From Schauerella aestuarii (GTDB taxonomy: Bacteria; Pseudomonadota; Gammaproteobacteria; Burkholderiales; Burkholderiaceae_B), in NCBI RefSeq assembly GCF_009866805.1, contig NZ_SIZW01000042.1, positions 744,001 through 808,000 on the forward strand: 64,000 nucleotides of DNA, in the 5' to 3' direction. The notes under the pieces are model-generated. The model saw only the letters and a program-made list of their open reading frames with translations. It made no database searches and was not told where the DNA came from. Shown in pieces: positions 17,254 to 24,999 of this stretch. The stretch's first letter is position 1, and every line of letters begins with the position of its first letter. The translations under genes were made by a program, and so were the position numbers.

Positions 17254-17889
17254 TCACATCGGCGGGACGACACCATCCTTACCCACAATCAGTTGGCCGG
17301 CAGACAGGCTGCCGTCGGCCCCCTTCCTGGCGGGTACGAAAACGACCGCACCCGGCTTCACATCCTCTGGCTGCGCGGGGGTCAGCGTGACGACAGGCGT
17401 CCCGTTCGGAATGGCGATTCTCTTGTCCTGACCGTGGTAGTTGACGGTCACCACGCTACCGTTTATCGACTTCACCGCGTCTCCCACCGTTGCGTTGGTC
17501 ATGGTGCTGTTGGGTTTCAGATCCCATCCGTAGCTGCCTTCTCCAAGCCCTTTCAACGCGGGCGGGAAGATCAGCACTTCGAGTGCACCGTCGCCCCCCT
17601 CCGATTTCGGTAGCGACGCGATGCCGACAAAATCTCCCGGCTTGATGTCGCTGATACTTGCTTTCTTTACCGCCGATACCGTCCAGCCTTCCGTCAGCTT
17701 GATGGTCACCGGCAATCCGTCACGTGACTTCACATGAAGGTCATTGCCTGCCAGCGAGGTCACTGCGCCCCGCACACGCTCACTTTGATCGGCTGCGCCG
17801 GCAGCCGTCGCAGCGCTCAGACCACCCACTGCAAGTACCGCGACTGAGATGCTGCCGATGAAAAATCGTTGAAGTCTTGAACCGTACAT
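17254..17889 (-). CDS. Exported protein of unknown function (DUF5666-like beta domains)
   Basis: About 211 residues: a signal peptide (FFIGSISVAVLAVGGLSA) followed by small beta-rich repeats of the type V-x-G-x-V-x-x-L with D-I-K-P-G-D-F-V-G-I-A and D-V-K-P-G-A-V-V-F-V. These resemble DUF5666/OB-like periplasmic domains. AGGAGAG precedes the ATG at 17889. It is the gene just upstream of cytochrome b in the same orientation, so it may be an accessory periplasmic protein of that redox system. Confidence 0.7.
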   Translation of the reverse strand: MYGSRLQRFFIGSISVAVLAVGGLSAATAAGAADQSERVRGAVTSLAGNDLHVKSRDGLPVTIKLTEGWTVSAVKKASISDIKPGDFVGIASLPKSEGGDGALEVLIFPPALKGLGEGSYGWDLKPNSTMTNATVGDAVKSINGSVVTVNYHGQDKRIAIPNGTPVVTLTPAQPEDVKPGAVVFVPARKGADGSLSAGQLIVGKDGVVPPM

Positions 17890-18006
17890 ACGAACTCTCC
17901 TGATCGATGCAAACCTGCACCGTGAAAAACCATGACGCATAAACGTAGGGAAACCATCGAAAGCCGCGCCGTCATGCTTTCGAGAAATGGGAAAAAGCGA
18001 ACCGTG

Positions 18007-18510
18007 TCAGATAGGCTGCGTGCGACGACGCTGCAAGCGTGTCAAGCAGCACTGCGCCAGCGCCCCCAGCACGAAGATGACGACCCACGTCGCCAGCGCG
18101 GCGCGCACGATGGGCGAATCCGGCCCCGCTGCGAGTGGACGAGAAACGGGCAGACGGGTCAGCGTCTCGTTGATGCCGGGCACCAGCAGAAGAAAAAAAC
18201 TGAATGTGAATGCCAACTGAGACAGATACCGTCGCGCCCGGCCAAGGCGATGAATCTGCGGAATGGCCAACGCAGCAACCAACGTCAGGAGTGCCAGGAT
18301 GCCCAACGCGTGACCGGCGTTGAATCGCCCGCTTGACGAGAGCCCAAACGACGTCAGCACTGACAGCAGTACGCCAACCAAATAAAGTTGACCAGAGCGC
18401 GTCCCGGCCTGAATCCCGCGGTGGCGAGCGAAGCTGTATATGCCGACGATGACGGGTACGACGCTGATAAGGGTGTGGCCGACACCAAGGGCAGATAGGG
18501 GATGAGTCAT
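18007..18510 (-). CDS. Small integral membrane protein, unknown
   Basis: A 167-residue protein with four predicted membrane helices (near 8-25, 42-58, 66-84 and 98-114) and a fifth near 135-155, ending in a basic tail. Conserved-looking G-H-x-L and F-N-A-G-H patterns resemble DUF2306-like membrane proteins, but I cannot assign a family firmly. It lies between the DUF4148-like and exported-protein genes on the same strand and may belong to the cytochrome/molybdoenzyme transcript. Confidence 0.65.
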   Translation of the reverse strand: MTHPLSALGVGHTLISVVPVIVGIYSFARHRGIQAGTRSGQLYLVGVLLSVLTSFGLSSSGRFNAGHALGILALLTLVAALAIPQIHRLGRARRYLSQLAFTFSFFLLLVPGINETLTRLPVSRPLAAGPDSPIVRAALATWVVIFVLGALAQCCLTRLQRRRTQPI

Positions 18511-18521
18511 CGCCCGGGCGC

Positions 18522-18797
18522 TTATCGTTGCGGCTCAGTCGTCATCGCGACATGACGCTTGTGCTGGTAAACCGCCAACTTGGTGCGGTATTGAGAACTG
18601 TAGATGTCTGGCGTTGCTTCGCCGCGCGCTGCTTCAGCCAGACCGGCCGCGGTCCATGCGGCAAGGTCGGCTTTCACTTCAGCACGTGAAAGGGTCGAGA
18701 ACGCAGGCGGAACGTAGGTTTCTTCGTTCGCGTGGGCCACGGATCCGGCAGAGAGAACTGCGAGGGCGATTGCGATAGGGGTAAAGCAGGTTTTCAT
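18522..18797 (-). CDS. DUF4148-like small exported protein
   Basis: A 91-residue protein with a signal peptide (MKTCFTPIAIALAVLSAGS, cleaved near AHA-NEE) and the DUF4148 pattern L-S-R-A-E-V-K-A-D-L-A-A-W near the middle, then a Y-S-S-Q-Y motif. DUF4148 proteins are abundant in Burkholderiales and have no known function. The ATG at 18797 is preferred because the signal peptide starts there. It is the promoter-proximal gene of the minus-strand group. Confidence 0.75.
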   Translation of the reverse strand: MKTCFTPIAIALAVLSAGSVAHANEETYVPPAFSTLSRAEVKADLAAWTAAGLAEAARGEATPDIYSSQYRTKLAVYQHKRHVAMTTEPQR

Positions 18798-19092
18798 AGT
18801 GGTTTCCAAGAACATCGAGGGGTGAAGGGTTGAGTGGTGGCGCATCGACGTGCGCCCTGTCCTTGGAATGCATTACACCGGCGGGGCGTATCTCGCATGT
18901 TTCGCGCAATGGGTCGTTCAACGCCGCAACGTATCTGCGGCAGGCGCAGATACAGTAGGAAATGAATGATCCAGGGCGCAGCAGACAATGCGTTCGCGAA
19001 CGCCTACTTGGAAGCGACTTCAAATATGCGCGATCCAATTTTTCAACGCGATATTTCTGGCCGCCTGAAAATAAAATAATCAACCCCCCGAA

Positions 19093-19110
19093 CATTACGA
19101 AATCGTAATG
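19093..19110. promoter_or_regulatory. 18-bp palindrome upstream of tctB (in a 414-bp gap)
   Basis: The gene-free stretch 18798-19211 separates the divergent DUF4148-like gene and tctB. It contains CATTACG-AAAT-CGTAATG, a perfect 7-bp dyad that could be an operator, and downstream a TTGACG (19120-19125) with GATAAT (19145-19150) at a long 19-bp spacing. No coding frame or RNA gene is credible in the rest of the gap. Confidence 0.4.
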
Positions 19111-19211
19111 CGAACCTTCTTGACGCCATACACCCCCGCAAGACGATAATCGTGGTCGCGTTTCACAAATAAAGTGACGCAGTATTCAAAAACCAATTAG
19201 GGGACAACGCT

Positions 19212-19661
19212 ATGCGTCGAGTCGACTACCGGGACTTAATCGGTGGCGGATTGATCGTGCTTGCGGGTGCAGGTGCGATGTATCACTCGCTGACCGCATT
19301 CAGCCTGGGTACGCTCTCACGGATGGGACCAGGGTACTTTCCTGCGCTCGTGAGCGGCCTGCTGATATTGTGCGGGATCGTAATAATAATTCCTGCATTA
19401 ATGCGCGCAGGGCCAATGCCAGTCATCGAATTCAGACCGCTTATCTGGATCAGCCTTTCGACGCTGGCATTTGCATTAATGCTCGTTCCGTTTGGCTTAA
19501 TACCCGCGATTCTCGCGCAAACCGTACTCGCCGGTATCTCGGATCGCAAAATGTCGTGGAAGGGATCGCTGATCCTGGCCTCGGCAGTTGCCGTCGGCGC
19601 AACCCTGATCTTCAAGGTGGGCCTGGGACTGTATGTCCCCGCCTTCGCCTGGCCTTGGTAG
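19212..19661 (+). CDS. tctB: Tripartite tricarboxylate transporter small membrane subunit TctB
   Basis: A 149-residue protein with four membrane helices and the family segment LSRMGPGYFPALVSGLLIL near residue 35. TctB is the small permease subunit of the proton- or sodium-driven TctABC carboxylate importer. AGGGGACA lies upstream of the ATG, and the stop is 12 bp from tctA. The receptor subunit is not adjacent; the Bug protein at 5.6-6.5 kb is the only candidate in the window. Confidence 0.92.
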   Translation: MRRVDYRDLIGGGLIVLAGAGAMYHSLTAFSLGTLSRMGPGYFPALVSGLLILCGIVIIIPALMRAGPMPVIEFRPLIWISLSTLAFALMLVPFGLIPAILAQTVLAGISDRKMSWKGSLILASAVAVGATLIFKVGLGLYVPAFAWPW

Positions 19662-19673
19662 GAAAGAATAGAA

Positions 19674-21197
19674 ATGGACGGTTTACTCGATAACTTACTT
19701 ATCGGTCTGACGACCGCGCTCGCCTGGAACAACCTACTGTGGTGCATCATCGGCGTTTCGCTCGGCACACTGATCGGCGTGATTCCGGGCGTCGGGACGC
19801 TGGCGACCATGTCGCTTCTGTTCCCGATCACCTACCACCTGGACCCTACCGCCGCTGTGATCATGCTGGCGGGTATCTGGTACGGCAGCACCTATGGCGG
19901 ATCGACCGCCTCGATCCTGCTTAATCTTCCCGGCACGCCAGCCAACGCCGTAACGTGTCTGGATGGTTTTCCGATGGCCAAGCAGGGTCGGGCCGGGGTC
20001 GCGCTGCTCATGACGACGTTTGCCTCGTTCGTTGGCGCCAGCGTCGGCATCATCATGCTGATGCTGTTCTCGGAGCCTATTGCCAATATCGCGTTCAAGT
20101 TCGGCCCAGCCGAGTACTTTGCGATGATGGTGCTGGGTCTGGTAGCGGCCTCGGTCGTGTCCGCCGGTTCGGCGATCAAAGGCATCACCATGGTTGTGGG
20201 GGGTGTGATGCTCGGGCTGGTCGGCACCGACGTCAATTCGGGCGTCGCGCGTTTCACGCTCGGATTCCCGGAACTGATGGATGGGGTCGGCATCGTCGCA
20301 CTGGCGATGGGCCTCTTCGGCATCACCGAGATCATCGCCAGCATCAACCATGTCAAGGCGGCCGATCGCAAGATGGACGTCTCGATGAAGTCCATGCTGC
20401 CCACGCGTGATGAGGTCAAGCGCTCCTGGGGCGGGATGGCCCGGGGTTCGGGCATTGGCGCCTGGCTGGGCGTGCTGCCCGGCGTGGGCCCCACCGTGGC
20501 GGCCTTCATGGCTTACGCAGTTGAAAAGCGGGTCTCGAAGACGCCGGAGCGTTTCGGCAAGGGCACCATCGAAGGCATCATGGCTCCCGAAACCGCCAAC
20601 AGCGCCTCGGACATGGCCTCGTTCATCCCGACCCTGACGCTCGGCATTCCAGGCAGTGTGACGATGGCATTGATCATCGGTGCGCTGATGATCCATGGCA
20701 TCCAGCCCGGACCGGCCATGCTGAGCGAGCAGCCAGAGATGTTCTGGGGGCTGATCATGAGCTTCTGGATCGGCAACGTCATCCTGGTCATCCTCAACAT
20801 ACCGATGATCGGTCTGTGGGTGCGTGTGCTGACGATTCCGTATCACATGCTGTACCCGGCGATCATCATGTTCGTCTGCATCGGGGTATATGGGGTCAAC
20901 AACAACGTCTTCGATGTGTACGCTGTGCTGCTCTTCGGCGTTGCCGGCTATGTGCTGCGGGTGCTCCACTTCGAGCCGGCGCCGCTGCTGCTCGGCTACG
21001 TGCTGGGCCCCATGCTGGAAGAAAACTTCCGGCGCGCCATGCTGCTCTCGCGCGGCAGTGTCACCGATGCCTTCGTCGGACGTCCGATCAGCTTGTGGCT
21101 GCTGATTCTGACCGCCGTGCTGCTGGCGTGGGGTCTATGGAGTGGTATGCGGCAACGATCGACAGTGCCCGTGGTCGAGACCGCGAAGTCAGTCTGA
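19674..21197 (+). CDS. tctA: Tripartite tricarboxylate transporter large membrane subunit TctA
   Basis: A 507-residue polytopic membrane protein with about 11-12 helices. Hallmarks include GVIPGVGTLATMSLLFPITY near 38, the YGGSTASILLNLPGTPAN loop near 75 and a second inverted-repeat copy, GVLPGVGPTVAAFMAY, near 265. It is the transport channel of the TctABC system. It ends 19 bp before a strong terminator, so tctBA form a two-gene unit. Confidence 0.95.
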   Translation: MDGLLDNLLIGLTTALAWNNLLWCIIGVSLGTLIGVIPGVGTLATMSLLFPITYHLDPTAAVIMLAGIWYGSTYGGSTASILLNLPGTPANAVTCLDGFPMAKQGRAGVALLMTTFASFVGASVGIIMLMLFSEPIANIAFKFGPAEYFAMMVLGLVAASVVSAGSAIKGITMVVGGVMLGLVGTDVNSGVARFTLGFPELMDGVGIVALAMGLFGITEIIASINHVKAADRKMDVSMKSMLPTRDEVKRSWGGMARGSGIGAWLGVLPGVGPTVAAFMAYAVEKRVSKTPERFGKGTIEGIMAPETANSASDMASFIPTLTLGIPGSVTMALIIGALMIHGIQPGPAMLSEQPEMFWGLIMSFWIGNVILVILNIPMIGLWVRVLTIPYHMLYPAIIMFVCIGVYGVNNNVFDVYAVLLFGVAGYVLRVLHFEPAPLLLGYVLGPMLEENFRRAMLLSRGSVTDAFVGRPISLWLLILTAVLLAWGLWSGMRQRSTVPVVETAKSV

Positions 21198-21216
21198 TCC
21201 GCGTCACAGGCGCTAG

Positions 21217-21264
21217 ATGCCCCCTGCGAAAGTCGACAAGATCTTTCGCAGGGGGCATTTTTTT
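21217..21264 (+). terminator. Strong intrinsic terminator after tctA
   Basis: ATGCCCCCTGCGAAAG (21217-21232) pairs perfectly with CTTTCGCAGGGGGCAT (21243-21258) around a 10-nt loop and runs into a T tract ending at 21264. The 16-bp stem followed by U residues is a textbook rho-independent terminator for tctBA. A-rich pairing on the other side could also stop the convergent DJ-1 gene. Confidence 0.93.
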
Positions 21265-21307
21265 GCCAAGGCAATATGTCGCGATGGCGATATTCGGCTA
21301 ACTCGCC

Positions 21308-21997
21308 TCAGTGCACCATCCGCTTGGCCAAGCGTGCGGCCGCGCGCTTGGCGACCTCATCGCGCTCTGCCTGGAAGGCTTTCGACGCTTCACGTGCCGC
21401 GGCGACACGTTCCGGCGTGGCCGTTTTGGGCGAGCCTGAATCGAACGGCGGTTGCGGGTCGTATTCCATACCCAACTGCACGCGCTGCGCCTCATCGTCG
21501 CCAAACAGGCCGGCCACGAGCTGCAAGCCGAAGTCGATACCCGAGGTCACGCCGGCGCCGGTGACGCGATTGCGATCCCACACCACCCGTTCCGACACGG
21601 GCTCCACGCCGAAATGCGCCAGTTGGTCGAGCGACATCCAATGGCTGGTGGCGCGATAGCCCGTCAACAGCCCCGCCGCCGCGAGCACCAGCGATCCGGT
21701 GCACACCGATGTCACATACTGCGCACCGGCCGCTTGGCGACGCAGGAATTCCAGCGTTTCCTCATCTTCCATCAGCGTCAGTTGACCTGGTCCACCGGGC
21801 ACGAAAAGAATGTCGGCCTGGGGCGCGGATTCGAACGTGGCACTGGGCACAATGGCCAGCCCGCCTGAGTCCACGACGGGTGCCGTGTCTTTCCAGACCA
21901 GATGCAGCGAGAGCGACTTGACCTTGGCCAGCACCTCGAAGGGTCCGGTCAAATCGAGTTGGGTCATGCGGGGGTAGGCAAGCATCACAACGTTCAT
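21308..21997 (-). CDS. DJ-1/PfpI-family protein (isonitrile hydratase-like)
   Basis: A 229-residue DJ-1/PfpI protein. The nucleophile elbow is TSVCTGSLVLAAAGLL near residue 98, followed by GYRATSHW, which is characteristic of the isonitrile-hydratase branch. The early acidic residue sits in LDLTGPFEVL. Isonitrile hydratase adds water to isonitriles to give N-substituted formamides; other branch members are uncharacterised. GAGGAG lies just upstream of the ATG. It is 48 bp downstream of the lyase gene and may be the last gene of the GntR operon or a separate unit. Confidence 0.85.
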   Translation of the reverse strand: MNVVMLAYPRMTQLDLTGPFEVLAKVKSLSLHLVWKDTAPVVDSGGLAIVPSATFESAPQADILFVPGGPGQLTLMEDEETLEFLRRQAAGAQYVTSVCTGSLVLAAAGLLTGYRATSHWMSLDQLAHFGVEPVSERVVWDRNRVTGAGVTSGIDFGLQLVAGLFGDDEAQRVQLGMEYDPQPPFDSGSPKTATPERVAAAREASKAFQAERDEVAKRAAARLAKRMVH

Positions 21998-22045
21998 ACG
22001 AACTCCTCGGCAGGGTGGATGACTGCGAGCCTATGCGCCCGCTTG

Positions 22046-22912
22046 TCATGCATCGTACCGCTTACCCTGTTCGAGCAGTGCCGGGGTGCCGATCACGTCG
22101 TTCAACTGGTCGAAGTCGAGCATGCGGTCGCGCCACGGCGCGGTGGTGCCGGCCTGCTTCAGGCTGCCGTAATAGCCTTGCAGCGCGTGCGCCGCCGCGC
22201 GCGCCGTACCGCCGGGGAAGATCACGATCTTGAAGCCGCGTCGGGTGAGTTCGTCGGCACTTTCGATGGGCGTTTGACCGCCCTCGACCATATTGGCCAA
22301 GAGCGGAATGCGACTGGCAAATCGCGCGCAAGCGCGGTCCATCTGTTCGGGCGTGCGCAAGGCTTCGACGAACAGCGCGTCCACACCGCATTCCAGATAC
22401 GCTTCGGCGCGATCCAGTGCTGCGTCCAGCCCTTCGACCGCGACCGCATCGGTACGTGCGAGGATCAGGGTATTGGCACTGTGGCGCGCGTCGACGGCGG
22501 CGCGCAGCTTGCCGCACATTTCAGCCACCGGTACCACGCCCTTGCCGCTCAGATGGCCGCAGCGCTTGGGAAAGGTTTGATCTTCCAGCTGGATCATCGC
22601 CGCGCCGGCACGTTCGAAGCCCCGCACGGTGCGTTGCGTGTTGAGGGCGTTGCCGAAGCCGGTATCGGCATCGACGATCACCGGCGTGGTGACGCGTTCG
22701 GTAATCCGGGCAAGCGTCTCTTCAACCTCGCTGAACGTGGTGAGCCCGATATCGGAACGTCCGAGCTTGGTGTAGGCGATCGAGGCACCGGACAGATAGA
22801 GCGCCTCGAAGCCTGCCTGCTCGGCGATCAATGCCGACAGCGCGTCGTAGATGCCGGGTGCAAGCACCGCGCCGGATTGCGACAAACGTTGCTTGAGCGT
22901 GGACTGCGTCAT
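22046..22912 (-). CDS. Isocitrate lyase / PEP mutase-family C-C lyase
   Basis: A 288-residue alpha/beta-barrel enzyme of the ICL/PEPM superfamily. It has the metal-binding VDADTGFGNALN near 85 and the lyase loop FPKRCGHLSGKG near 118, whose Cys-Gly-His is the catalytic signature of lyases such as methylisocitrate or dimethylmalate lyase. These cleave 2-hydroxy diacids to pyruvate or glyoxylate plus a carboxylate. The ATG overlaps the flavoprotein stop by 4 nt. With the aconitase-like pair in the same operon it would cleave a hydrated unsaturated diacid. Confidence 0.88.
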   Translation of the reverse strand: MTQSTLKQRLSQSGAVLAPGIYDALSALIAEQAGFEALYLSGASIAYTKLGRSDIGLTTFSEVEETLARITERVTTPVIVDADTGFGNALNTQRTVRGFERAGAAMIQLEDQTFPKRCGHLSGKGVVPVAEMCGKLRAAVDARHSANTLILARTDAVAVEGLDAALDRAEAYLECGVDALFVEALRTPEQMDRACARFASRIPLLANMVEGGQTPIESADELTRRGFKIVIFPGGTARAAAHALQGYYGSLKQAGTTAPWRDRMLDFDQLNDVIGTPALLEQGKRYDA

Positions 22913-24390
22913 CGTGTCTCTCCTGTGGATGTGCCTTGTGCGACGAGGGCCGCTGCAGTACGGGCGGCAATGAAGCCGCCTGCAATGGCACTCAATAAAC
23001 CGTTGCCGGATAGATAGCCCCACACGGCATTGCCCGATACACCGCGGGCGGCACCGCCTGCGGCAAGCAGATTGGGAAACGGCGTGCCATCGGTACGCAG
23101 CACACGGCAATCCGGATCGATATCCAGACCGCCTTGCGTGTGAAACAGCGCGCCAGTGACCTTGATGGCGTAGAACGGCGCAGTGAGGGCCCGGCGATCG
23201 CTGCGATCGCTGCGATCGGCGATGGTGGCTTCAAGCACCGACACGTCGCAGCCGATCAGCGCCGCCAAGGCCTCGAGCGTTGCGCACTCGCGCACCGCGC
23301 CCGCGCGCTCGGCATCGCAGAAATCAGGAAACTCGCGGCCGAGCGCGAGCAACGGCGTGTCGAACACATTCCACGCCAGTGCGCCGGGCTGCTGCAGCAC
23401 ATGCACCGCCGCCTCCGAATAGCCTTGCGTTTCATCGTGAAATCGCACGCCGCGCGCATTGATCTGGATGCCGCCGGCCATCATGATGGCCCACGAGATG
23501 AGCGCACCCTGCGGCACGGCCCAGGAACCATGCCCCTGGTAGCCGCCCATGTCCGCCAGACGCGCGCCCAGGGCCTGGCCCCAGGCGATCGCGCTGCCAT
23601 CGTTGCCGGCATGGCCGCCAAAGGCCGCGTCCTTCATCTCCGGCAGCAGCTCGCGCACCATGGCGGCATTGCCGCCGAAGCCGTTGCAGGCCAGGATCAA
23701 GGCGTCGCAACGCAGCCTTTCGATCGTGCCATCGGGACGGACGTAACCCACGCCCGTGATGCGCTCGTCTTCATCGCACCAGAGCTCGCACACATGCGAT
23801 TGTGTGAGCACATACGTGCCGGCCGCGTCAGCGGCACGCTGCAGTGCCCCCATCAATGCGCTTCCGGTGCGCTCAGGCAATGCGTGCATGCGGCGCACGC
23901 GATGACCCGGATACAGAAAACCGTCGAGCAATTCGAAGGTCAAGCCGTGACGCGCCTGCAGTAGGTCCAGAGCCGGCGCGATGGCTTCAGTGTAGGCCTG
24001 CAGTAAAGGTTCGTTGGCGGTGCCGTGCGTTTTGTCGCGAATGTCTGCGGCGAAATCGGCCGGCGATTCGACGATGCCGGCGGCAACCTGTACGCGGGTG
24101 CCGGCTGCCGGCACGAAGCCCGATGACAGCGCGGTAGAGCCACTGGGCACCACATCGCGCTCGAGCGCCACGCAGTCGACGTGTTCATCACTGAGCGTCA
24201 ACGCCGCCGTCAGCCCGCACGCCCCGGCGCCGACGATGACGACAGGCAAATGCAGCACGTCGTCGCCCGCCGGCGTCCCGCGCCGAAGGGACGGCACGGC
24301 GGCGTGCGATGGCGAACGGTGCGCGTCGATCGGTGGCACCGTCGCCCCCGCAGAGCGGGGTGCGCCGCTCATGGGACCCGCGCCCGTCAT
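22909..24390 (-). CDS. FAD-dependent dehydrogenase (fumarate reductase / ketosteroid dehydrogenase-like)
   Basis: A 493-residue flavoprotein of the succinate-dehydrogenase/fumarate-reductase-like family. The FAD loop is VVIVGAGACGLTAAL near 48, with GSTALSSGFVPAAGT after it, a second conserved CNGFGGNAAM near 235, and the C-terminal FAD segment LLAAGGAARGVSGNAVWGY. Members desaturate or reduce C-C bonds next to a carboxyl or keto group. It overlaps both neighbours by 4 nt. A small in-frame repeat of GATCGCTGC near 23195-23220 encodes D-R-S-D-R-S-D-R. Confidence 0.88.
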   Translation of the reverse strand: MTGAGPMSGAPRSAGATVPPIDAHRSPSHAAVPSLRRGTPAGDDVLHLPVVIVGAGACGLTAALTLSDEHVDCVALERDVVPSGSTALSSGFVPAAGTRVQVAAGIVESPADFAADIRDKTHGTANEPLLQAYTEAIAPALDLLQARHGLTFELLDGFLYPGHRVRRMHALPERTGSALMGALQRAADAAGTYVLTQSHVCELWCDEDERITGVGYVRPDGTIERLRCDALILACNGFGGNAAMVRELLPEMKDAAFGGHAGNDGSAIAWGQALGARLADMGGYQGHGSWAVPQGALISWAIMMAGGIQINARGVRFHDETQGYSEAAVHVLQQPGALAWNVFDTPLLALGREFPDFCDAERAGAVRECATLEALAALIGCDVSVLEATIADRSDRSDRRALTAPFYAIKVTGALFHTQGGLDIDPDCRVLRTDGTPFPNLLAAGGAARGVSGNAVWGYLSGNGLLSAIAGGFIAARTAAALVAQGTSTGETR

Positions 24391-24995
24391 GCGCCGAGCA
24401 GCGCGGCAAACGCCGCGCAGGTCATTACATCGCTCACCGTACGCAGGTCTGCAACGGCGGCGTCATGAGCGGCCGGCGTGCTCGCCGCACAACCGTCTTC
24501 CAACACGATCGTGTGATATTCCCGCATGTGCGCATCGCGCACGGTGCTGGCCACCCCGCCATTGGTGACGATGCCCGTCACGGCAACCGTGTCGATACCC
24601 GCATGCCGCAACACCCAATCGAGTTGCGTATTGAAGAACGCCGAATACGCGACCTTGAACACGGACACATCGACAAGGCCGGCAATGGCGTCGACGTTGG
24701 CGTGGCCGCGGCTGCCCATGGCGAAGTCGCCGCGTTTCAAAAACGGTCGCAAGGCTTTGAGATGTGGCGAAATCATGGGATCGCCCTTGGCATCGGGCCA
24801 CAGGGTGAACTGGCTGGTTGCCACCAGACCGCCCTGCCCTTTGAGCGCTTGCGCGACAGGCGCCACGCGTGCCGGCAAGGCTTGCGCCTCACGCGACGCC
24901 GCGCCGCCCAAGGCGTAGGCGCCGTCGGGTGCAATGAAGTCGTTCTGCAGATCGACGATGATCAAAGCCGTTTTGCGAGGATCGATAGCATGCAT
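24387..24995 (-). CDS. Isochorismatase-fold hydrolase without the usual catalytic cysteine
   Basis: A 202-residue protein of the isochorismatase/nicotinamidase fold. The catalytic Asp is in LIIVDLQNDFIAPDG near residue 16, and a lysine is present in FKVAYSAFFNT near 113. The family's nucleophilic cysteine (usually T-N-V-C-V-E-S-T) is replaced: here the motif is GIVTNGGVASTVRDA. Amidases such as maleamate amidase need the cysteine, whereas true isochorismatases carry glycine there. The function is therefore uncertain. It follows hyuA by 4 bp and overlaps the flavoprotein gene. Confidence 0.82.
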   Translation of the reverse strand: MHAIDPRKTALIIVDLQNDFIAPDGAYALGGAASREAQALPARVAPVAQALKGQGGLVATSQFTLWPDAKGDPMISPHLKALRPFLKRGDFAMGSRGHANVDAIAGLVDVSVFKVAYSAFFNTQLDWVLRHAGIDTVAVTGIVTNGGVASTVRDAHMREYHTIVLEDGCAASTPAAHDAAVADLRTVSDVMTCAAFAALLGA

Positions 24996-24999
24996 GAGG

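Noticed and set aside
18679-19095. Minus-strand frame covering the DUF4148-like start region
   Set aside because: It overlaps the signal-peptide gene in another frame, has no ribosome-binding site and no family resemblance.
24387-24995. The missing isochorismatase for the siderophore pathway
   Set aside because: The glycine in place of cysteine would fit, but the gene is locked by overlaps into the GntR catabolic operon 20 kb away and its motif context resembles other branches of the fold.
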